Shown piece after piece: positions 38,695 to 47,760 of a DNA stretch of 64,000 bases; position 1 is the stretch's first letter, and each line of letters begins with the position of its first letter. The notes beneath the pieces were generated by a model. That model saw only the letters and a list, made by a program, of their open reading frames with translations. It did not search any database and was not told where the DNA came from. The position numbers and the translations under genes were made by a program. The DNA is from Cristatella mucedo (taxonomy: Eukaryota; Bryozoa; Phylactolaemata; Cristatellidae): positions 62,001-126,000 of the forward strand of contig WPIO01000076.1 in NCBI GenBank assembly GCA_009760855.2, given 5' to 3'.

Positions 38695-39018
38695 ATGGAT
38701 CAAAAAGTTTCAAGAATTTTAAGAGATTATGATGCTGAAAAGATTTCTAGAGCATTTTGTGGTTTTCCAAAGATTTCTTCTTGTGTTCCTAAAGAGCTTC
38801 TTAGAAGTATTTGTTTATTACATAGTTAAAAAATTTCTGTTCTTTTTCAGATTTGTGATTTAAATGATATACGTAAAAAATTGGATGTTGAATGGAAAAT
38901 AGAGGATTCAAAATATGATGATTTTATTAGTACATTTGAACACAAATATCAAGACTTAGGAAGTATTAGTTTTAGTATTAAAAGGAGTGAAACTAAAGAA
39001 GATGAGGAAAAGATTTAA
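38695..39018 (+). pseudogene. tandem-family copy 2, in-frame stop
   Basis: Starts MDQKVSRIL..YDAEKISRAF with TATATAGAG 7 nt upstream. Motifs PKELL and FQICDLND follow. TAA at 38827-38829 splits it. The C-terminal half is charged and continues to TAA at 39016. Confidence 0.6.
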
Positions 39019-39395
39019 AAAAAAAAAATTCAAGAATTCTTTGTTATGATAATGCTTTAGCATTTGCAATTGAAATGATTAAGCCTAATAGAAATTTTAA
39101 TTGTGCTATTAGAAATTTTAACAAATATAAAGACATTACTTCTGATCTTCATAAGAGACTTTATGAATTAGATGGTTCAAGAATTTCTGATCTTTTAGAT
39201 GTTTGTGATGCAGACGATATGTATAAAAGTAAAAAGATGGAGTATTCTAAAGAGAAATCAAAATATGAAAAACTGATTGAAGATTTTAGAGAGAAATATG
39301 GTCCTTTTGAAAATATTAATATTATAAAGGACGGAGTTAAAGAAGATGTCAAAAAGATTTATGAAAAAATTTCAAGAATTCTTTGCTATGAATGA
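39019..39395 (+). pseudogene. tandem-family copy 3, start lost
   Basis: After a poly-A run the frame reads SRILCYDNALAFAIEM.., SDLHKRLYELDGSRISDLL and DVCDADDMYK, the best preserved version of the family core. No start codon is present at the N-terminal side of the SRIL block. Its last codons (KISRILCYE) already belong to the next copy, so the two are fused without a gap. Confidence 0.6.
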
Positions 39396-39610
39396 TGTTT
39401 TAGAAGTTGCAAAATCTATGTTTAATTATGAAGGTTGTAAAAGAGTTCCTTTAGATTTTTATAAGAGACTTTGTGGATTAGATGATCCAAGAATGTCTGG
39501 CCTTTAGGTATTTGTGATGCAGTTGATATATTTAAAAAAGTGAAATGGAATATTTAGAAGCAAAATATATTTACCACAATCTTTTCAATTCATTTTTAGA
39601 TATTTATAAA
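39340..39610 (+). pseudogene. tandem-family copy 4, frameshifted
   Basis: Begins with the ISRILCYE block in the frame of copy 3, then continues in another frame with DVLEVAKSMF, LDFYKRLCGLDDPRM and, after a further shift near 39487, an ICDAVD segment. It has no promoter-like motif of its own. Confidence 0.55.
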
Positions 39611-39649
39611 AAAAAATGAATTAAACAATTCTTAAACCTAATATAGGAA

Positions 39650-39925
39650 ATGGATTTTGATGAAAAGTTTGAAAAGTTTATTAAAAATTATAACACTCGC
39701 ACAAATTTAATCAATGGTTGTTCAAAATTACTAGATGGTCTTCGTCATGATAATATTTGTTGTAAATCTTATCAAGTTTTAAAAGAATTAGACCCATTAT
39801 TTATTGACATACTTTTAGATATAGCTAATCATCATGAAAATATTTTAGAACGTGAAATTAACATATTTGATGCATTTGAAAGAATATTTGAGAATAGAAA
39901 ATTAGATTCTATTAAAAATTCTTAA
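39650..39925 (+). CDS. tandem-family-like protein, copy 5 (intact)
   Basis: 91 codons, with ATATAGGAA directly before the start. It is more diverged: the N-terminal SRIL block is replaced by EKFEKFIKNYN, but the second half keeps ..VLKELDPLFIDILLDIA.HHE, which aligns with LY.L....I.DLLDICDA.D. It is probably a helical protein; function unknown. Confidence 0.55.
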   Translation: MDFDEKFEKFIKNYNTRTNLINGCSKLLDGLRHDNICCKSYQVLKELDPLFIDILLDIANHHENILEREINIFDAFERIFENRKLDSIKNS

Positions 39926-39939
39926 ACTTATATAGGGAG

Positions 39940-40195
39940 ATGGATTAGGAAGTTTCAAGAATTCTTTGTTGTGAATATGGTGTAAGAATTGCAAAAAAGT
40001 TTTCTGGTTTTGAGGATGACACACCATATATCCCTTCAGATCTTTATAAGCATATGCTTGAACTACCAGCACCAAAAATTTGGGATCTTTTAGATATTTG
40101 TGATGCATATGACAAAATGAAAAAAAAAGAAAAAAATATACTGCAGCATTTGATAAGTTTCATCAAATATTTGATGATGTAAAAACAAAAAACTA
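39940..40195 (+). pseudogene. tandem-family copy 6, TAG at codon 3
   Basis: TATATAGGG lies 2 nt before the ATG. Codon 3 is TAG (39946-39948), at the position where copy 2 has a glutamine codon. After that come EVSRILCCEYGVRIAKKF, SDLYKHMLELPAPKIWDLL and DICDAYDKM. An A-rich stretch near 40120-40135 leaves two possible frames to the end (40182 or 40195). Confidence 0.6.
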
Positions 40196-40227
40196 ATTAC
40201 CTTTAATTTTCTTTTTTTATATAGGAA

Positions 40228-40692
40228 ATGCAGAACGACGTTACCGATCCCAATATTGCTACTAGTGCTACTCTCCTTAAGTCTTACGTTGATTATCTTG
40301 TTAGGTCAAGAATGACTGCATACGATCAACAAATACTTGATTCAGATATTTCGGTTATGACTGACAATTCGGTTAAGAAATTCTATCTCGATGAATGTGA
40401 TATCGAAGCTCAAAAGATTATAACTGCCGGCTTAACTGATGTAACAGCAAATCTTGAATCTACTGTTAGATCTAAAGTCGAAGCACTTCTTGACGATTCT
40501 TCTGAAATCTCTGGCTATACAACATGGATTGCATCTCAACTTCCAGCACTCTCAACGGTTATTTCAGGAGTTTCAGGAGTTAAACCAGATATCTCTGGAA
40601 TCGTTAAAGACGAGTGTTATGCGATTTTTCCTGACATAACTGACGGTGTTAGTGCAAGACAAAAGGCTACTGCTGCAGCTCTAGAAGCATAA
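40228..40692 (+). CDS. hypothetical Polinton protein, 154 aa
   Basis: An intact frame with TATATAGG 2 nt before the ATG. The protein is acidic, rich in Ser/Thr/Asp/Val, with no Cys cluster and no membrane segment. The middle (VIAAL-like ..STVISGVSGV.PDISGIV) is mildly hydrophobic. The gene sits between the small paralogue array and the 119-aa gene, on the same strand. No domain is recognised. Preserved reading frame and start motif support it as real. Confidence 0.65.
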   Translation: MQNDVTDPNIATSATLLKSYVDYLVRSRMTAYDQQILDSDISVMTDNSVKKFYLDECDIEAQKIITAGLTDVTANLESTVRSKVEALLDDSSEISGYTTWIASQLPALSTVISGVSGVKPDISGIVKDECYAIFPDITDGVSARQKATAAALEA

Positions 40693-40729
40693 TTAATTTA
40701 GTTAATACCAAAATAAACATTATATAGAA

Positions 40730-41089
40730 ATGGGTATTGAAACAAGGAGTAGGGATTGCCTTAATGAAGTTCTAGGTCAACAGCATTCAAATTTTAAGAT
40801 TTGTTCATATCCTATGGGTATAATTGAAGACATTAGATCAACATTACTAAACGCTGTTAAACTAGTTATTGAGTATAAGGCTTTAAAAATAAACCATTCT
40901 GAACCAGAGATTGCAAACATATTTAGTAAAGTGAGGGATGGGTCAATCTTTGAAGAGTTTCTCAAGGACTTAAAAATAGAAAAGATAAATAAAATTAAAT
41001 CAGAAGCTTACTCTAAAAAAATAGAACTAACAAAACAAATAACAAAAGAAATAGAGCAAGGAAAAGACTTTGAACCTCGGAAGAGTTGA
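40730..41089 (+). CDS. hypothetical helical protein, 119 aa
   Basis: ATTATATAGAA immediately precedes the ATG. The frame is intact to TGA at 41087. The N-terminal half is neutral and the C-terminal half is Lys/Glu-rich and likely coiled (about residues 70-115). An alternative frame around 41080-41115 could extend the C-terminus, so a late frameshift is possible. Family unknown. Confidence 0.6.
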   Translation: MGIETRSRDCLNEVLGQQHSNFKICSYPMGIIEDIRSTLLNAVKLVIEYKALKINHSEPEIANIFSKVRDGSIFEEFLKDLKIEKINKIKSEAYSKKIELTKQITKEIEQGKDFEPRKS

Positions 41090-41144
41090 TTGAAGAGACT
41101 ATTGATTGGTTGATTTAAAAAAATATTTACAAAGATATAGAAAA

Positions 41145-41543
41145 ATGCCAGATTTGAGAAAAGATTTCGCTGTAAAAAAATATGAAGAGACTGCTCAGTT
41201 TAATAACAAAATTAGGGGGTGTCTAATAAATCTAACAAGAGCTAGATATGTACTTAAATTCATAAATATAGTAATAGCATTAGGAGTAACTATTTTAAGT
41301 ACTTATGTTCAAGTATTACCATCTATTACCCACGCTGTAACTGTCTTTTCAGCTCTATCTATAATGTTTGTATCAGTTGATGGTGTACTAACAGAAATAG
41401 ACAAACGTAAAACGAATGCTTTAAGTTCTAATTATCAAACTATCTCAAAGATTACTAACGCTTTATCCGATGATGAGATTACAAAAGAAGAGTTTGAAGG
41501 ACTTGTACTAGGAGACTCGCAAACTGAAATTAATCTTGGCTAA
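41145..41543 (+). CDS. two-helix membrane protein, SLATT-like
   Basis: 132 codons. The start at 41145 is chosen because GATATAGAAAA sits just before it; an in-frame ATG-like start at 41106 would lie before that motif. Two transmembrane segments span about residues 35-58 and 63-84, followed by a charged helical tail. The layout (short helix, two TM helices, amphipathic helix with a small cytoplasmic tail) resembles SLATT-type membrane modules; this is a layout similarity, not an identification. It ends convergently with the integrase gene, overlapping by about 14 nt. Confidence 0.6.
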   Translation: MPDLRKDFAVKKYEETAQFNNKIRGCLINLTRARYVLKFINIVIALGVTILSTYVQVLPSITHAVTVFSALSIMFVSVDGVLTEIDKRKTNALSSNYQTISKITNALSDDEITKEEFEGLVLGDSQTEINLG

Positions 41544-42394
41544 CAACTTGTAACTCCTCTCTAACAAAACTTCTCTTAACATCATTTAAAAAATATCTAG
41601 CTGGTTGTTGTTTTAATATCATTATTCTAACGATAGTGTGTTTTTTTAAACGCCATATTGGGTCTGTAGCTCTTCTTCTTTTCTCATCTTCTCCCTCACC
41701 CGGTTCTAATAAATACACAATTGGTGTGTTAAGTTCTAATAGCTTTTCCCCATGATATTTTGGTTTCTTTAGTTTTACCTTTTCTTTTTTTATCGCCTTT
41801 GCAGGTTCTTCACCAATCATTCTTGTAACACTATTATTTAGATACTCAATGATCTTTGGAAGATTATCGATCCACTCATTATTTCTAGAATAATCTCCTT
41901 TGTTAATACTTTCTAATTCTTTTTCATACTGAGCAATGAATGCTCTCTCAGAAACTGTTCGATTCATTCTTTCAACTAATGCAACACTCTTTTTACTAGT
42001 GCCTTCTATGATACGTGTTTCATGTTTTTTTTATTTCTTTAGCAAACTCTCCTTTAAACTCTGATCCTGGATCTACAGTCATTTTCTTTGGCCACTTCAA
42101 AGGACCTTTACTGTAGATATCTATTATTGCTTTTGTTACTTCTTTAGAAGACTTTGTTTTAAGAGGTCTTGATTCTTTACATCTACTAGCAACATCAATA
42201 ACACTCAAAGCATATTTATATCCAGAATCATTAGGCATATACAAAATGTCTGCTTGGTGATTTTCATTAGGCTCAACAATATTAAAGAAACCCTGTGGAA
42301 TTTGTTTAGGTCTTGGCTTGAATACTTGACTTATATCTAAGTTAGGATTGAATTTACCTTCTTTTTTTCTTTCATTTAGAGTTAAGAACGACAT
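41530..42394 (-). pseudogene. int: retroviral-type (rve) integrase, frameshifted
   Basis: Integrates Polinton DNA into the genome. The first catalytic Asp is in HQADILYMP, the second in VDPGSEF, and the Glu in ALVERMNR, about 32-33 residues later. This is the DDE core of rve integrases. Start at 42394, with TATAGA directly before it; an upstream alternative at 42436 would overlap the divergent gene. A frameshift lies in an A8 run (minus strand) near 42028, between the second Asp and the Glu. No chromodomain was seen at the C-terminus. The N-terminal zinc domain is not obvious. Confidence 0.92.
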
Positions 42395-42404
42395 TCTATA
42401 GAGA
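42395..42404. promoter_or_regulatory. 10-bp intergenic with palindromic TCTATAGA
   Basis: The whole gap between the divergent starts of the integrase (minus) and the Cys-rich gene (plus) is TCTATAGAGA. It reads as the TATAG-type motif in both directions, so one short site serves two divergent genes. Confidence 0.6.
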
Positions 42405-42788
42405 ATGGAAATATTTTGTGATACATGCTTAAGCACGTTTAGTGAAGTTGAATACCTTGAAACAGGTCATCCACATTGTAAACCAAAAATAATAAGGCCA
42501 AAACAGGAATATGAAATACGTTGTTGTATCTGTGATAAAGGTATTGAAGAAACTGAATTTGATTCTAACCTTTTTCGTAACAACCATTGTATAATATGTT
42601 CCTACTGCAACATAAATTCTAATTATTATAAAAAAGAAAAACCAACTAAACTGTATTTACTGGTTAAGAAACACTTAAAAAAACAATGTTGTTCTACTTC
42701 TTTACATCATTGTTTAGATCATGAAGCCATCTGTTCTATTTCTAAATTATTTCCAGTTGTTAAAGGTAAACCCAACCAACAAAGTTAA
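42405..42788 (+). CDS. Cys-rich zinc-binding protein, 127 aa
   Basis: Starts MEIFCDTCLSTF, then a CCICDKG pair, then HCIICSYC, and a C-terminal part with CC, HHC and DHE. The many CxxC pairs suggest two or three zinc ribbons or RING-like knuckles. The opening resembles the N-terminal zinc knuckle of the protease at 51402 (MEIYCMKC), hinting at shared origin or shared partner. The frame is intact. It may bind nucleic acid or mediate protein contacts; that is inference. Confidence 0.7.
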   Translation: MEIFCDTCLSTFSEVEYLETGHPHCKPKIIRPKQEYEIRCCICDKGIEETEFDSNLFRNNHCIICSYCNINSNYYKKEKPTKLYLLVKKHLKKQCCSTSLHHCLDHEAICSISKLFPVVKGKPNQQS

Positions 42789-42823
42789 AAGAGTTAATAG
42801 TTTTAATAGTTCATTTATACTTT

Positions 42824-43683
42824 TCAGGAGGGTACATAACTAACCAAGATGTTTACCTTTAGTTTTCCTGTGCTATCAACGAAGTAATACTCTGTCGGTA
42901 GTCTAGAAAAATATACATAGTACTTTAAGTTAACACTTGTTGAAGAAGTGTTTATAGCTCTTACATCACCGGATACTACAGATGTATCAATATTAGGTTT
43001 TAGAAATACACAATTAGATGCTCCAACAACCATAACATTTAATATAATTATTGGTGGAGACATTTTATTTGTCCATGAGTAAGGGGTTGATAGATTTAAA
43101 ATTGAATTTAATGCTTTAGGGTCCATTGAGATTGAGATTACTTCCGTTATTTTTGTAAGTGTTTAATCTACGTAATTCTTTGTAGCAACGTCAGAGGGGT
43201 TAACAGGCTCTGCAACATTAGTAATCGAGTTACCACCCATATTAATACTTTTTGTTGAAGGAAATGCTTTCAATAATACATCTCTTTTCATTCCTCCATA
43301 AGTAACACAATAATCATCGTTTAAGACTACTGGATTGGTATTACCAGAATTCCAATAAGTAGATGTTATGGCTTTACCATTCATATCTAGATCTCTTAAC
43401 ATTGTATCTCTAGTCTTCTTAACATCATTATTTACTTGTGAAACGTTTACACCGTCAGTAGGGTTAACACCTGCTCCTAGATTTGAAATACGTTTACCAC
43501 CAAGATTCATTGTTATTCCTGTATTAACTACAAAGTTAGCGTCAGCATAGGCCTTTGTAACAGCGTCATACTCGTTAACGGGTCACCTAAATTAACAATT
43601 CTATTACCATTTGCATCAAGATCTGAAAGAATGAATCCATTATTCTTCGATACATAGTCCTCGCCGTGAAACTTTTTGTTCAT
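42824..43683 (-). pseudogene. fibre 1, phage-tail-type repeats plus C-terminal domain, broken
   Basis: Start at 43683, with TATATAG abutting the ATG. It contains three or four repeats of the type (D/N)MNG..I.N(L/V)..PVNPSDA.TK.YVD, as in tailed-phage fibres, ending at NYVD. A likely beta-rich receptor-binding or trimerising domain follows (42824-43126). Breaks: a one-base shift near 43583 and TAA at 43163-43165. The 5' end overlaps the end of the nuclease gene by about 44 nt. Spike or attachment function is inferred from the repeat architecture. Confidence 0.75.
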
Positions 43684-44494
43684 CTATATAATTATTTATT
43701 AATATTTTAGATCTCTCTAACACTTCTTTGACCACAGGAATAATTCTTATAAATCTAAGCGGATCTTCTTCTTCAACTACTTGTATTTCTACTTTCCTAA
43801 TGTAATATTTGATATCATAACCACAGTTTTTTTTATTGTTAAAACGACCATATTTAGAAATTATATCAAACTCGAATTCAAAGTACTTCTCATCTTTAAG
43901 TAAAAACATAAAAAGAGGTTCACGTATTGGTATATCAAATTCATAAGTCGTTGGAATTCTAACTGTTCCTGCAGCAACGTAGTATTTAGGTACATCATAA
44001 CAATTCAAACCTGGAACGAGTATTTCAAATTCACTATAAAAACATCTGCTAAGCTTTGAGACGTGTAAACCAAGTAGGCACTGTGCAATATATTGTTTTG
44101 GAATAAAGTCTTCAACTATATTACGACTCCATAAACATTTTATTTCTATTAGAGTATCTTGATCAATAATACCATCTGGAGAATAGCGGTAAACCCCATC
44201 ACTAGTAAAACATTCAATTGAATTCTAAATACTTCTATTCAACTTCATTTCTAGAAATTTAGCTGCTATTGGCTCGAATACTTTTCCAAACATCATCTGA
44301 GGAAATTTCATCTGTTGAGAGTTAGCAATGTATTTTTTTAGTTTTCTATTTGAAATTAGTTCAATGTCACAATCAATTTGAGATCCAAATATCATATCAT
44401 TTCCTAAAACTGAATACACCTCCGACCCTCCTATGTTTAACTTTATAGCCTTCTTCCACTCATCAGACCCCTGTATGAAATTTGTTTTTTGCAT
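43640..44494 (-). pseudogene. YqaJ/lambda-exonuclease-like nuclease, in-frame stop
   Basis: The N-terminus reads QGSDEWKKA.., the substrate-handling opening of YqaJ-family (PD-(D/E)XK) nucleases. SPDGII then D..IEIKC give the catalytic Asp and E-x-K, followed by QYIAQCLLGL (QxxxQ-type motif). The C-terminal part carries AAGTVRIPTTYEFD, which also survives in the remnant at 62935-63072. TAG at 44225-44227 interrupts it. Expected role: 5'-3' exonuclease in recombination or end processing. Length about 284 codons. Confidence 0.85.
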
Positions 44495-44515
44495 TATATT
44501 TAGTTATTATATTTC

Positions 44516-46117
44516 TTAAATATCTAATGGATTGAAAAGAGACCTTCCTCTACTACAAAGAAATGGAGTTCCATTTCCACTAGATGTTAATTCCAAAGTG
44601 TTCTCACAGATAGTGATATAAGGAATCACAACCGTAGGTGCAGCAGCAGCTGTAATTTCAGGTTGTGCTGGTATATTTCCAGCAGCAGGAACAGCAGCAG
44701 CAACACCAGGTATTGTAGAATTAAATTCAATAGTTACATCAAGTTTTGTTCCTGCTCTAAGAGGTTGATCGTTATATTGTTGATCAATAACATGAATAGG
44801 ATAAAGAGTTAACCATTCTGGAAATGTAACACCAACAGGCACCTTTAGTTCATTTGATCCGAGGAACTGTTTTCTAAATGTAGTAAAATCAAGATAAGGA
44901 GTTGAACATTTTGCGTCTTTTGGATAGCCGCTTCTTAGAACCGCAGTATATTGTTTTGTGCCATTAGCAACTACAGAGACACCTTTAATATCACAATGAT
45001 TGAAAGTGCAAGGGTTTCCAGTGTAGCTATTAAATTTATTTTGGTTTCGAGCTGCAACGATCAACCATCTAACTTTATCAAGTTCATTCTGTGTAGTTAT
45101 TGTCTTTGTATATTTAAGATTTTAATTGTAATTTGATATAGCTGTGTATTCATATCGTCTAATTCTATAGTTTAGTCTAAGTTTCTTTGACCTTTCACTC
45201 GTAATTTCAGCAAGTGATTTTTGAATGCTTAGTTTAGGAGTTAAACATGGAACAAATAGTCTCATTTTTGACATGTTAATTTTAAATGAATTCCAATAAC
45301 CATTTCCAGCAGCGTTAGCTGTTGTTCTAGCTTGAATTACATTAACATTATTATCAGCAGCAGCACCGCTTACCCCAGTCATAATAGCGTTAAAATCATT
45401 TTCATTAACCCTAGTAAGTTCAAGAGTAAATTGAGTATTGTAAATAATCTTATTCATATCTGCACAAAATCCAGAGATTCTTGATAACAGGAGTGAAATG
45501 CTGAATGTACTCACATTATCAGCAAGGACATTAGATAAACCTCTTCGATAAGCAAATCCGATGTTTGAACTACTAGCTGTGGATGCATTAGGACTTTGAT
45601 ATGGAAATAGTTTAGAATTTGTTGTAGCAGCATTAGCAATGGTATACATATCATCAAATGAGCTTGCCTCATCCTTCTTCCATCCTGTTGCAGGCCCTTC
45701 AGTTCTGTTATACTCACTAGGATAACATAAAAGTCCCATAAGTGTTGAAACAGTTCCTATATTTTGTTGCACACTTTCAACCTCTCCAGCACCAAATCTA
45801 ACTCTCATTGCATTAAACATCCAAGCTCCAGCGTTATTAACTAATCCTGCCACAAGGTTACGATTGGGTGGTAGATAATCACCACCTGCGGTTGATTGAA
45901 CTAGGAACTGTCCTTCTAGAAGGATGTAACCATCTGACAAAACATAACACATTTGTTGTTCTGCTGGAATATTGAATGTTATAATTTTATCAATAGTAGA
46001 ATCAGTTTCACTTCCGTTAGATTGGTAAAACTCCCTGTACTGATAATCATTGATTTTATAATCAGGGAAATCAGGATCTTCAAGTTCAAGTATAGTACTA
46101 ATATCCGCACTCCCCAT
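44516..46117 (-). pseudogene. mcp: major capsid protein (double jelly roll), in-frame stop
   Basis: About 533 codons. Start at 46117 (MGSADIS) because TATATAGAGAAAG lies just upstream. The N-terminal jelly roll includes IITFNIPAEQQMCY, GAWMFNAMRVRFG and EYNRTEGPATGWKKDE. The middle has FTLELTRV and INMSKMRLFVPCLTP. The C-terminal half has WLIVAARNQN and CTFNHCDIKGV, the typical Polinton/adintovirus capsid block, and ends in RSLFNPLDI. TAA at 45122-45124 splits it. Pieces of the same gene survive at 63073-63990. It forms the hexon-like capsomers of the predicted virion. Confidence 0.93.
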
Positions 46118-46729
46118 TCTTTCTCTATATAAAAAACTAAAAATGTATTTACTTTGAATATATAAACCAGTGACAATCTTTTTCTTTATACTTCCACCAT
46201 AACCATCGGGTCTTGTTCTCTCCCCAGTAGCTATGATTGATTTTATTGCTTTCTCAACTTCTTTATATGTTTTTGGATCATTTTCTTTAAGAGCTTCTGA
46301 ATCGTCTTCTACTTCTTCTATTTTTACTTTTTTACCTTTTTTAGTTTTCGGTTTAAGTTTCTCAAGTATTGCACGTTTAATCTCTAGATCCATTTCTTTC
46401 ATCTTTCTATCATAATCTTCTTCTTTTTTTCGTTTCTCAATTTCATATTCTTGTTCTTTCTTTCTTCTTTCTTCTTCAAGTTTATCATCCATCTCTCTTC
46501 GTTTATTAGCGTATTCTTGATCAATCTTTTCTTTTTTAGTTTGTAATTCAGTAATCTTCCTTGCTTGATGCATTTCAATTCCTTTATTAGCAATGTTCAT
46601 GCTTAAACCAGTTAATCCAGTTAAAACAGGTGTTACTTTACCAACACCATCGAGTACTTTATCTAAAACTCCAGACCCGTGATACTTTCCTCTCATATTT
46701 CCATGACCAGTCCTTATATAGCTACCCAT
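46118..46729 (-). CDS. coiled-coil capsid-associated protein, reads into MCP frame
   Basis: Start MGSYIRTGHGNMRGKYHG with TATAGAGAGAG before the ATG. A Gly-rich N-terminus with a short hydrophobic segment (about residues 20-45) is followed by a very long charged coiled coil (about 55-120), a KPKTKKGKK basic patch and an acidic stretch. There is no stop before the MCP start and both are in the same frame, so the original stop has been lost or the two can be made as one chain. The position before MCP and the GSG-type opening suggest a minor core or cement protein. Confidence 0.65.
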
Positions 46730-46740
46730 CTCTCTCTATA

Positions 46741-47601
46741 CTACTTTGAAATTTCTATTGTAGCTATAACATCTTTAATAACATTGAGTCTATTTCCATT
46801 TTGGTTTGTTAAAGTAATCATAAAACTACTTAAGGATTCTATATCACCCTTTGTCGGTAGATACATTATGTTTGGAATATGCAAATCAACTTTATCACCT
46901 GGTGAACTATCTTGTACACCAATAATATATAAAGATCTTGATTGTTCTAAAACCCCTTTTCTTTTCTCTATATAATTAAGTTCTGGATTAACTAAGTCAC
47001 AATCAACACTGATCCATTCAATGTCATTGAAATTAGAGGATTTCATTTTATTCCATGCTGTGTATGTTCCGGCGAAGTAATGTGATTTTTCATCTTTTTT
47101 ATCTTCTTCTCTTCCATCACCATAATCGTAATCAGGGGCGTATGTTCCTCGTTCCTTTGTATTAAAGCCAAGAGTATCTCCAATGTTATTAATAACACCA
47201 GATATATCACTTGCTAGTAAAACAGTGTATTCACCCACTACTTTCATAACTATTTTATCACCTTCACCAACACTAAAAATAATTCCAGTACTATTCCTTC
47301 TACTAGAATCATTAAGTGATGCAGCACCATCTAATCCTCTATTTAATGCTGCCACAAGTCTAGTAGTATCATAATAACCTGGAGGAACAGAAACGGAAAA
47401 GCTACTAGCTGATGAAGAGCGAGCTTTAAACCAAAGCGTATCGTTTTCAAGAGCAACAATTTTTACAATGCTTTTATATGTGTAAGTAAATTCTATTCTT
47501 CTTAACGCAACTTTTTCATACCCAGATTTAGGACCAAGCATTATCGATGGGTAGTTAGTTTTATAGTCTATATCGGAAGCTCCTGTTAACCTAATCTTCA
47601 T
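46741..47601 (-). CDS. penton-like minor capsid protein A, 286 aa
   Basis: Intact. AATATAGAAA precedes the ATG. The N-terminal half has LGPKSGYEKVALRRIEF and a PPGYYDT.RLV.ALN segment; the C-terminal half has WISVDCDLVNPELNYIEKRK, LHIPNIMYLP and ITLTNQNGNRL. This is the pattern of the Polinton single-jelly-roll minor capsid protein. It ends 2 nt before the start motif of the coiled-coil gene. Paralogous to the next two genes. Confidence 0.85.
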   Translation of the reverse strand: MKIRLTGASDIDYKTNYPSIMLGPKSGYEKVALRRIEFTYTYKSIVKIVALENDTLWFKARSSSASSFSVSVPPGYYDTTRLVAALNRGLDGAASLNDSSRRNSTGIIFSVGEGDKIVMKVVGEYTVLLASDISGVINNIGDTLGFNTKERGTYAPDYDYGDGREEDKKDEKSHYFAGTYTAWNKMKSSNFNDIEWISVDCDLVNPELNYIEKRKGVLEQSRSLYIIGVQDSSPGDKVDLHIPNIMYLPTKGDIESLSSFMITLTNQNGNRLNVIKDVIATIEISK

Positions 47602-47603
47602 TT

Positions 47604-47760
47604 TCTATATTTATTTTATTTTTTCTATAATTTTTTCTATACTCTTCTCTATACTATTTTCTATACTTGTTTTAATTTTGTCTATAATCTTTTCTATACT
47701 TGTTTATATACTTTTTTTAATTTCTTCTATACTATTTTCTATACTTGTTTTACCTTTTCT
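47604..47760 (-). repeat. cluster of about nine TATAG(A) motifs
   Basis: On the plus strand CTATA recurs about nine times in about 155 bp (for example TTTTCTATACTTGTTTTA). Read on the minus strand these are TATAG(A)AAA units like those that mark gene starts in this element. The array overlaps the 3' end of penton B and lies directly upstream of penton A. Confidence 0.7.
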
